Assembly: GCA_038895395.1 (NCBI GenBank)
Contig: JAWANJ010000030.1
Location: 1 to 10,826, forward strand
DNA: 10,826 bases
Direction of reading: 5' to 3'
Source: DTGL01 sp038895395
GTDB lineage: Archaea; Iainarchaeota; Iainarchaeia; Iainarchaeales; DTGL01
This document shows positions 6,193 through 10,826 of this stretch, piece after piece. Both the position numbers and the translations under genes were made by a program. Position 1 is the first letter of the stretch. The number at the start of each line of letters is the position of its first letter. A model generated the notes under the pieces. That model had not been told where the DNA came from. It did not search any database and saw only the letters and a list, made by a program, of their open reading frames with translations.

Positions 6193-6408
6193 GTGGTGGT
6201 TGTCCCGATAGCTATTGTTGGGCTTTCTCTTGCTTTGTCATTGTCCTACAGGGCACTAGTTGAACTTTTCGACACTGATATGATAACCTCTTTTGTTGGC
6301 ACATACATTTTAGCTAACGTTTCGATACTTATTCTAATTGCAATTTCATTGGTCTCGACCATTTTCATTTTTGGCTTTTTAATCAGAGGACTTAGCCCCT
6401 ATAAGTAA
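6193..6408 (+). CDS. Yip1-type protein, C-terminal fragment (helices 4-5)
   Basis: A 71-residue frame from GTG at 6193 with two membrane segments, near 2-18 and 39-63, separated by SYRALVELFDTDMITSF. The frame is open upstream to the G run at 6163 (GEIYALILIL before the GTG), which argues that the GTG is not a natural start and that this is the last third of the Yip1-type protein. No ribosome site precedes the GTG. A hairpin terminator follows the stop within 15-30 bases. Confidence 0.5.
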   Translation: MVVVPIAIVGLSLALSLSYRALVELFDTDMITSFVGTYILANVSILILIAISLVSTIFIFGFLIRGLSPYK

Positions 6409-6421
6409 TGTCGTTTTTTGC

Positions 6422-6469
6422 GGGCTTTTCAAAAGCCCCTATTTATTATTTTTTTCTTTTTCTAATTTT
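6422..6469 (+). terminator. Hairpin plus T-rich terminator
   Basis: GGGCTTTT (6422-6429) and AAAAGCCC (6431-6438) form a hairpin with a three-base loop if the innermost pair opens. It is followed by T-rich sequence to about 6469, including T8 at 6449-6455 and nearby runs. It lies between the Yip1-type gene and the protease gene and should end transcription of the former. Confidence 0.55.
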
Positions 6470-6480
6470 ATGAGACTGTT

Positions 6481-7587
6481 ATGCGTTCCCTTGTTCTTGG
6501 AAGACCTTTCGGCATTTCAATAGAGCTTCACTGGTCTTTCATTTTGTTAGTCTTCTTTGTGTTAATTTCAGCTTTAGCTGAAGGCATTGAAAGCATGCTT
6601 TCTACCGCAACTCTTTTTTTCTTTCTTTTCATGAGTGTTGCCTTTCATGAGCTTGTGCATAGCATAGTGTCTATAAACCGTGGTATACCTGTGCACAGAA
6701 TAGTTCTTTTGCCAATAGGTGGAGTAGCAGTTGCAGAAGAGCTTCCAGAAAAACCAACTGATGAGTTTCTTATTTCAATAAGCGGCCCATTGTTCAACTT
6801 CTCAGTAGTTGTAGCTGTTATATTTCTTATTGCATTTTTTTCAATTCCTTTTCCATGGCATATACTTTTTCAAGACACTGTAGAGTCAGAGATTGACAAT
6901 ATTTTTTTCCAATATCCTTTCTTTACACTTCTTTATGTAAACCTTTTGCTTGGTTCCTTTAACCTTTTCCTACCAGCTTTGCCGCTTGACGGAGGCCGTG
7001 TGCTAAGATCTCTTTTAGGTATGAAGCTTGGTATGATAAAAGCAACACGGGTTGTAACTACAATAAGTGCTATAACTGCTTTGTTTCTTTTTATAGTGAG
7101 CTTTGCTATTCAAAACTTGTTTCTTACAATAATATCTGTGTTCATATTTTTAGGTTCAAAAGAAGAAGCACGAATAATTGAAACCAAGCATGCGCTTGAA
7201 AATATAAAGATAGATGAGCTGCTCGACACAGATCCAATAATCGTAGAACCAACAATCCCAATTTACATTGTTCTTGAAGAACTTTTCTATAGAAAAAAAT
7301 TCAGCTGCTTAGTTGATTATGGGTCAAAAAGATACGGATTACTTGACATAGACCTTTTGCCAGAAAAAATAAACCCGCAGGAACCTGTTGGAAAATATGC
7401 CATTCCGGTTGAGTCAGTGGATGCAAAAGCTTCGACAAATAAAATACTTGAAAAGTTTCTTGCAAAAGGCTATTCAATGGTTCCTGTTATGGAATCAGGT
7501 CAACTCATAGGCACAATATCCCATAGTTCAATTGAAAAAGCATACAAAGAGGCCAAAATAAGGGAGAAGTTGTTTGGAGCTAAGTAA
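6481..7587 (+). CDS. Site-2 protease family zinc metalloprotease (M50) with CBS domains
   Basis: A membrane protease of 368 residues that cuts within membrane helices. The N-terminus GRPFGISIELHWSF is typical of the family. Zinc ligands are HELVH at 56-60 (H56, H60, catalytic E57). The third ligand is the aspartate of LPLDGGR (D170), preceded by N161. Hydrophobic segments lie near 17-35, 43-60, 102-122, 147-165 and 192-224, giving about five or six helices. From about 240 to 355 the chain is soluble and fits a pair of degenerate CBS domains (IDELLDTDPIIVEP, then KGYSMVPVMESGQLIGTIS), which bind adenine nucleotides in relatives and probably gate activity. The substrate is unknown. The ATG has no clear ribosome site, so a short or absent leader is likely. 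It follows a terminator and precedes tRNA-Ser. Confidence 0.93.
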   Translation: MRSLVLGRPFGISIELHWSFILLVFFVLISALAEGIESMLSTATLFFFLFMSVAFHELVHSIVSINRGIPVHRIVLLPIGGVAVAEELPEKPTDEFLISISGPLFNFSVVVAVIFLIAFFSIPFPWHILFQDTVESEIDNIFFQYPFFTLLYVNLLLGSFNLFLPALPLDGGRVLRSLLGMKLGMIKATRVVTTISAITALFLFIVSFAIQNLFLTIISVFIFLGSKEEARIIETKHALENIKIDELLDTDPIIVEPTIPIYIVLEELFYRKKFSCLVDYGSKRYGLLDIDLLPEKINPQEPVGKYAIPVESVDAKASTNKILEKFLAKGYSMVPVMESGQLIGTISHSSIEKAYKEAKIREKLFGAK

Positions 7588-7616
7588 TTAAAAGCAATTA
7601 AAAACACTTTTAATTA
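7585..7616 (+). repeat. Inverted repeat between protease gene and tRNA-Ser
   Basis: TAATTAAAAG (7585-7594, beginning with the protease stop codon) is inverted as CTTTTAATTA (7607-7616), with a 12-base loop. It may act as a transcription stop for the protease gene. The right arm also supplies a TATA-like element (TTTTAATTAA) about 18-23 bases before tRNA-Ser. The two uses are not exclusive. Confidence 0.4.
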
Positions 7617-7629
7617 ACTTCATCTGTAT

Positions 7630-7729
7630 GCCGAGGTGGCAGAGTGGTCCAATGCGCCAGCCTCGAGACTCAACGCACGAGAAAGCTGGTGTGCGAAAGC
7701 ACGCGTGGGTTCAAATCCCACCCTCGGCG
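7630..7729 (+). tRNA. tRNA-Ser(CGA) with a 16-base intron
   Basis: A class II tRNA. The acceptor stem is GCCGAGG/CCTCGGC with discriminator G at 7729, which favours serine over leucine. The D stem is short (GCA/TGC). The anticodon stem CCAGC/GCTGG (7657-7661, 7685-7689) encloses 23 bases rather than 7, with anticodon CGA at 7664-7666. The long variable arm contains GTGC-GAAA-GCAC, and the T stem GTGGG/CCCAC encloses TTCAAAT. Removal of the intron at 7668-7683 restores the loop CTCGAGA and an 84-base tRNA. CCA is not encoded. A T7 run at 7739-7745 probably ends the transcript. Confidence 0.95.
7668..7683 (+). other. tRNA-Ser intron, position 37/38
   Basis: The 16 bases ACTCAACGCACGAGAA interrupt the anticodon loop at the canonical archaeal position. 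CTCG at 7662-7665 pairs with CGAG at 7678-7681, making the four-base central helix. Three-base bulges AGA (7666-7668) and AAA (7682-7684) hold the splice points, each cut after the second bulge base. No inner helix forms in the 12-base loop beyond, so this is a relaxed bulge-helix-loop rather than a full bulge-helix-bulge motif. Confidence 0.88.
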
Positions 7730-7738
7730 TAATAGCTC

Positions 7739-7753
7739 TTTTTTTATATAAAA
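7739..7753. terminator. T-rich terminator between tRNA-Ser and the DUF72 gene
   Basis: A T7 run (7739-7745), followed by ATATAAAATTT, starts 10 bases after tRNA-Ser and just downstream of the convergent DUF72 gene. Archaeal RNA polymerase stops at such oligo-T tracts. On the minus strand the tract is A-rich, with only a TTTTATA stretch. Confidence 0.45.
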
Positions 7754-7760
7754 TTTCTAA

Positions 7761-8483
7761 CTAATCCAAGCCTAAAACTTTCTTAAACTCGATAGCATCT
7801 TCATACATAGCAAAGTTGTTGAACATAACAAAAATCTTATCAACAATCTTATTAATTTCTCCAACCCTTTCAGCTAGCCATTTCAAATCATCTGAGGTAA
7901 ACTTATACTGATAAGGACTTTCTTTGCCCAACCCGTGTAGCCTTAAATATGCAATTTTTTCATCGCTAAAAGACATTGGTTTCTTTCTAAACAAATCAGT
8001 GCATTCAATTAAGTTTAAAGAATCACATAGGTGCTTGACTTTTTCAACTTGTGTCAGCCATTCGCCTCTTGGCTCCCATACAAGAGTAAGCTTGTCACGC
8101 TCGATTTTTTCAAAAAAATTTTTCATTTTACTTATGTTCTTTTCACTTGGTCCAAAACTTGGGGGTGTCTGAAAAACCACTGTTGTGGATCTTAAAGAAT
8201 AACAAATATCTTTTACATTTTCAAATATTTGTACCGAACTATGAGAGAACTGTTCTAAATGTGTTATCACTCTAGGGCACTTAACTATGAACTCAAAATT
8301 TTTGTTTATCTCATCCGCTTCTTTTCTCCACCTACTTACTGTGCTTAGCTTTGGTATTTTGTAAAAAGTATAATTTACTTCGATACATTCATAGTTAAGG
8401 CAGTAAGCTTGAAGAATTGATTTGGTTTTGCTTGCATCACTTGTTTTATAGTAGCCCCAACCACAACAACCAACCTTAATCAT
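7761..8483 (-). CDS. DUF72 (YecE-like) family protein
   Basis: A TIM-barrel-like protein of 240 residues, normal for the family. Its biochemical role is not established. Family motifs visible are VGCCGWGYY at 4-12, EVNYTFYKIP at 35-44, a strand with FIVKCPRVITH at 65-75, FQTPPSF at 104-110, WEPRGEW at 136-142, YLRLHG at 179-184 and MFNN at 220-223. The frame is open further upstream to an ATG at 8573, but those extra 30 residues are basic and outside the family pattern. The ATG at 8483 gives the usual start just before the first strand. It converges on tRNA-Ser and diverges from the small basic protein gene. Confidence 0.9.
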   Translation of the reverse strand: MIKVGCCGWGYYKTSDASKTKSILQAYCLNYECIEVNYTFYKIPKLSTVSRWRKEADEINKNFEFIVKCPRVITHLEQFSHSSVQIFENVKDICYSLRSTTVVFQTPPSFGPSEKNISKMKNFFEKIERDKLTLVWEPRGEWLTQVEKVKHLCDSLNLIECTDLFRKKPMSFSDEKIAYLRLHGLGKESPYQYKFTSDDLKWLAERVGEINKIVDKIFVMFNNFAMYEDAIEFKKVLGLD

Positions 8484-8571
8484 ACAAAAACCACAAATAA
8501 AAAAGCTCTTAAGAGAAGCTTTTAAAGAAAGTCTTATTAATATCTTTCTGTCTTTTATATGTGGTGATATC
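8484..8571. promoter_or_regulatory. Divergent promoter region with a central palindrome
   Basis: This 88-base gap separates the DUF72 gene (minus) and the small basic gene (plus). TTTTAAAG at 8520-8527 contains the symmetric TTTAAA. It lies about 38 bases from the DUF72 ATG and about 49 before the plus-strand ATG, so it could be a TATA box for both. The 10-base perfect palindrome CTCTTAAGAG at 8506-8515 lies next to it on the DUF72 side and could be an operator. GGTGAT at 8563-8568 is the ribosome site of the plus-strand gene. Confidence 0.4.
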
Positions 8572-8709
8572 ATGCCAATAATAAGGCCTTCTACTGCTTA
8601 TCTTGCAAAAAGAATGCAACAACTTTTCGGTAAGAGACAACAACCCAAAAAAGAGAAAACTAAAAGAAAAACATCTAGATCTCAGTTTAAAAAAGTTGTT
8701 AAAAAATAG
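8572..8709 (+). CDS. Small basic protein, 45 residues, unknown function
   Basis: ATG at 8572 follows a clear GGTGAT ribosome site at 8563-8568, and a TATA-like TTTTAAAG lies at 8520-8527. The product starts MPIIRPSTAYLAKRMQQLFG and ends FKKVVKK, with about 16 lysines and arginines, one acidic residue (E28) and no cysteine or membrane segment. The charge suggests nucleic acid or ribosome binding, but I do not recognise a family. Its TAG stop lies 15 bases from the convergent htpX stop. The expression signals are better than those of several longer genes here, which makes it a credible gene despite its size. Confidence 0.6.
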   Translation: MPIIRPSTAYLAKRMQQLFGKRQQPKKEKTKRKTSRSQFKKVVKK

Positions 8710-8724
8710 CAATAAGCTCAAGAC

Positions 8725-9624
8725 TCACATTGACCTTAACCTTTTAATTCTTTCCTCTATTGGTGGGTGTGTGCTAAAAAGACTGGCAATTTTGCTGCCA
8801 ACGTCGCTTTTTAGAGGGTTTACTATATAAAGATGTGCGGTGGCTCTGTTTGCTGCTTCCAGTGGTTCCTTATCTGAGGCCAGTTTTTCAAGCGCAGAAG
8901 CAAGACCTTCAGGATATCGTGTAAGAGCAGCAGCATCTGCATCAGCTAGATATTCACGCTGTCTAGACAAAGCTAACTTAATAAGTGTTGCAATTATTGG
9001 AGCCAATATTGCTGCAACAATGGCTATTATAATTATTAAACCACTACCTCGCCCCCTGCTTCGGCTTCTATCACCGCCCCATACGAATGCCCTAAGCATC
9101 CAATCGCTTAATAGCACCACAGTACCTACAAGAACCGCAACAATTGTCATATACCTAATATCATAGTTTTTTATGTGTGACATCTCGTGGGCTATTACTC
9201 CTTCAAGCTCTGCCCTGTTTAGTTTCTTAAGCAACCCAGTTGTAACACATATAACAGCATTTTCCGGGTTCCTGCCTGTGGCAAAGGCATTTGGTGCTGT
9301 GTCTTCTATAATATAGCATTTTGGAGTTGGTATTCCTGCAGCAATAGCCAAACCTTCTACAAGGTGATAAAGGTAAGGGTTTTCCTCATGACTTACAGGC
9401 CGAGCACCACTTATTGCCAAGACTATCTTATCTGAGTAATAGTAAGAAAAAAAGCTTCCAATAAGAGCTATTATGAAAGCAACTATTAGAAAAATCTCAC
9501 CAAAACCAAACACATAGTTTATAAGCCAGACTAACGAGTATATAAATAATATGAAAAAAACAAGTATAAGGAAACTGTTGCGTCTATTTGCAGCAGCAGC
9601 GTCCCACATTTGCATTTTGCTCAC
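8725..9624 (-). CDS. htpX: HtpX-family membrane zinc metalloprotease (M48)
   Basis: A membrane-bound protease that degrades damaged or misfolded membrane proteins. The sequence has two N-terminal membrane helices (about 17-37 and 43-61) and the zinc motif HEMSH at 146-150 (H146, H150, catalytic E147). The third zinc ligand is probably E224 in SRQREYLADADA. Two further hydrophobic segments lie near 158-175 and 195-218, separated by a short RS/RG-rich loop. The family ending FSTHPPIEERIKRL is at 283-296. The length of 299 residues is normal. The start GTG at 9624 overlaps the lemA stop (GTGA), which implies translational coupling. An ATG three codons later is the alternative. Confidence 0.95.
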   Translation of the reverse strand: MSKMQMWDAAAANRRNSFLILVFFILFIYSLVWLINYVFGFGEIFLIVAFIIALIGSFFSYYYSDKIVLAISGARPVSHEENPYLYHLVEGLAIAAGIPTPKCYIIEDTAPNAFATGRNPENAVICVTTGLLKKLNRAELEGVIAHEMSHIKNYDIRYMTIVAVLVGTVVLLSDWMLRAFVWGGDRSRSRGRGSGLIIIIAIVAAILAPIIATLIKLALSRQREYLADADAAALTRYPEGLASALEKLASDKEPLEAANRATAHLYIVNPLKSDVGSKIASLFSTHPPIEERIKRLRSM

Positions 9625-10178
9625 GCAAAGCTTACTTTTGGTGCTGCCCTTTCAGTTTCCTCTACCTCGAAATAATCAAATTCCTTCTTAAAACCGAAAA
9701 TACCTGCAACGATATTCGTTGGGAACTTTTCCAGTGCAATATTATAGGTCATCACTGAGTCATTGTAGAATTGTCTTGCATACGCAATCTTATTTTCTAT
9801 TCCACTGAGCTCCTCTTGTAATTGTAAAAAGTTTTGACTTGCTTTAAGTTCTGGGTAGTTTTCTGCAACTGCAAATAGGCTCTTTAATGCACCAGTAAGC
9901 ATGTTAGTTGCTTGTGCTTTTTCTTTAACTGTAGTTGCATTCATGAAAGCAGTCCTTGCTTTTGTTACAGTCTCAAGAGTTGTCCTTTCGTGTGTCATAT
10001 ATGCTTTGACAGTCTCAACCAAATTAGGCACCAAGTCGGCTCTTCTTTTCAGTTGTACATCTATTTGTGACCAAGCGTTTTTCACACGGTTTCTTAACGA
10101 AACCAGTCTATTGTACATCACAATAATTGCTAAAAAAACTATTGCAACAATAGCAATTAGAACATAAACCCAAATCAT
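9621..10178 (-). CDS. lemA: LemA family protein
   Basis: LemA proteins have one N-terminal membrane helix and a helical bundle outside it; their exact role is unknown, but they often sit beside membrane proteases. Here the helix covers about 2-21, followed by YNRLVSLRNRV at 22-32. The conserved W-SQIDVQLKRRADLVPNLV segment (35-53), ENYPELKA (107-114), a F-LQ-EL-GIE-KI-YAR-FYN pattern and the final P-G-FGFKKEFDYF follow. At 185 residues it is normal. The ATG follows a G-rich ribosome-site-like run (GGGGGG at 10189-10184). Its last codon and stop overlap the htpX start, forming a lemA-htpX pair. MetRS lies 55 bases upstream on the same strand. Confidence 0.95.
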   Translation of the reverse strand: MIWVYVLIAIVAIVFLAIIVMYNRLVSLRNRVKNAWSQIDVQLKRRADLVPNLVETVKAYMTHERTTLETVTKARTAFMNATTVKEKAQATNMLTGALKSLFAVAENYPELKASQNFLQLQEELSGIENKIAYARQFYNDSVMTYNIALEKFPTNIVAGIFGFKKEFDYFEVEETERAAPKVSFA

Positions 10179-10233
10179 TTAATCCCCCCATATACTTATA
10201 ACTAAATTGTTTTTAATCTTTGTGTATATCTTT

Positions 10234-10826
10234 CTAAGGCTTTATTTTTTGGAAAAGTATGCACTGACTTTCAACTTTTTTGCCTTCAACACCTTTTTTA
10301 GAAAATATATCATCAAGACATTCTATTTTTGTGCCTAGCGATGCCGCTATTTTTTCGGAACTTGATGGAATAAATGGGTAGAGCAAAATTGCCATTGCAC
10401 GTAAAAGCTCGGCAAGAGTGTAAAGTATGTCATTTAGCTCTTCACCATCTTTTTTCCAAGGTTCCTTTTCATTTATGTACTGGTTGCATTGCTTCACAAA
10501 GTTCATTATTTCAGCAAGAGCTAAGTGAAGCTCAAAGTTTTCAAAATGCTTTTTAATTTTTTCTATGTCGAGCTTTTTTGTTATAGAAGCATCCAGCTTT
10601 CCTTTTGGAATGCAACTATTTTTCTTCTGCGATATCAATGCTAAAACTCTATTTGCAAAGTTTCCCAAGTCGTTTGCAAGTTCAGTGTTGCTTCTTTCAA
10701 CAAGTTTTGTTTCTGAGAAAAAACCATCCTCACCAAAGGGGGTTTCTCTTATTAAATAATATCTAACTGAGTCTATGTTGTATTTCCTCGCAATTTCAAG
10801 TGGATCAACAACATTACCGGCGCTTT
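10234..10826 (-). CDS. metG: Methionyl-tRNA synthetase, C-terminal part (cut by the window edge)
   Basis: This frame enters from beyond 10826, so the catalytic Rossmann domain and start are not in the window. The first visible residues, SAGNVVDP, follow where KMSKS ends. They are followed by a KYNIDSVRYYLIRETPFGED segment, FFSETKLVERSNTELANDLG and NRVLAL. The anticodon-binding helical bundle then runs to a C-terminus ending ILFQKIKP. About 197 codons are visible. The PFG-DG-FS and LANDLGN patterns match bacterial-type short MetRS rather than the usual archaeal type. No appended C-terminal tRNA-binding (EMAP II-like) domain follows. An internal TTG at 10668 is not the start. The enzyme charges tRNA-Met. 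It is followed 55 bases later by lemA on the same strand. Confidence 0.93.
   Translation of the reverse strand, partial: SAGNVVDPLEIARKYNIDSVRYYLIRETPFGEDGFFSETKLVERSNTELANDLGNFANRVLALISQKKNSCIPKGKLDASITKKLDIEKIKKHFENFELHLALAEIMNFVKQCNQYINEKEPWKKDGEELNDILYTLAELLRAMAILLYPFIPSSSEKIAASLGTKIECLDDIFSKKGVEGKKVESQCILFQKIKP

Larger units (their letters stand above)
5784..6408 (+). pseudogene. Yip1-family membrane protein gene interrupted by two -1 frame changes
   Basis: Three reading frames join into one protein. From TTG at 5784 the first frame reads MLSIIFNPVEALQK, typical for the cytosolic start of archaeal Yip1-domain proteins. A -1 shift on the A run 5821-5825 continues as SQARTQLAEKLMLALVNSL into the frame open to 6187. 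A second -1 shift on the GGGG at 6163-6166 continues as GEIYALILILVVVVPIAIVG to the stop at 6408. The joined product is 208 residues with five membrane helices, about 27-47, 58-82, 98-124, 130-154 and 176-200, and a GG-G-YF motif near 88-94 before helix 3, as expected for Yip1 proteins. At each site the P-site codon (AAA, GGG) re-pairs exactly after slipping back one base. Decay, sequence error or recoding are all possible. The family role in membrane trafficking is known from eukaryotes; the prokaryotic role is unknown. Confidence 0.75.

Noticed and set aside
7630..7729. Reading the long-arm tRNA as tRNA-Leu
   Set aside because: Anticodon CGA and discriminator G73 both indicate serine; leucine tRNAs have A73.
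8484..8573. Upstream extension of the DUF72 protein to an ATG at 8573
   Set aside because: The 30 extra residues do not match the family and would cover the promoter and palindrome. The ATG at 8483 fits the family start.

Overview
The window reads as chromosomal DNA of a low-GC archaeon. Supporting signs are an LSm (SmAP) protein, a TtuA/Ncs6-type tRNA thiolase, a DUF2226-type protein known to me only from archaea, and AT-rich TATA-like boxes about 25-33 bases before many genes. GGTGAT/GGAGGTG ribosome sites, tRNA genes without encoded CCA, and a tRNA-Ser interrupted by a 16-base intron at the canonical 37/38 site agree. A DPANN-type or euryarchaeal lineage is plausible but cannot be fixed from this sequence. 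No insertion sequence, CRISPR array or phage gene is visible. It is a housekeeping region with some unusual small or broken genes.

Layout. 1-1249: a TtuA-like tRNA 2-thiolation enzyme, then tRNA-Val(GAC). 1250-5221, all on the minus strand: a very long coiled-coil protein whose stop codon touches the tRNA-Val 3' end, tRNA-Ala(GGC), an LSm protein coupled to a MinD-like ATPase, and a DUF2226-like protein. 5272-6408, plus strand: a small protein that looks like the free C-terminal domain of a ThiF/MoeB/HesA-type E1 enzyme, a gap of about 230 bases with a possible minus-strand gene remnant, and a five-helix Yip1-family membrane protein gene split over three frames. 6481-7729, plus strand: a site-2 protease with CBS domains and the intron-containing tRNA-Ser(CGA). 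7761-8483, minus: a DUF72 protein. 8572-8709, plus: a 45-residue basic protein. 8725-10826, minus: HtpX, LemA and the C-terminal part of a bacterial-type methionyl-tRNA synthetase cut by the window edge.

Functional themes. Translation and RNA: TtuA, three tRNAs, MetRS, LSm. Membrane protein quality control: HtpX with LemA, a site-2 protease, and the broken Yip1 protein. Sulfur transfer may link TtuA with the free E1-tail domain, though the two genes are 4 kb apart. MinD keeps a C-terminal amphipathic helix suggesting membrane association.

The observation most worth checking is the Yip1 gene. It can be restored to a normal 208-residue, five-helix protein by two -1 shifts, one on an A run and one on a G run, and its ribosome site lies inside a 9-bp tandem duplication. 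This could be gene decay, sequencing error or recoding. The free ThiF-tail protein, the relaxed-motif tRNA-Ser intron and the small basic protein are the next most interesting items.
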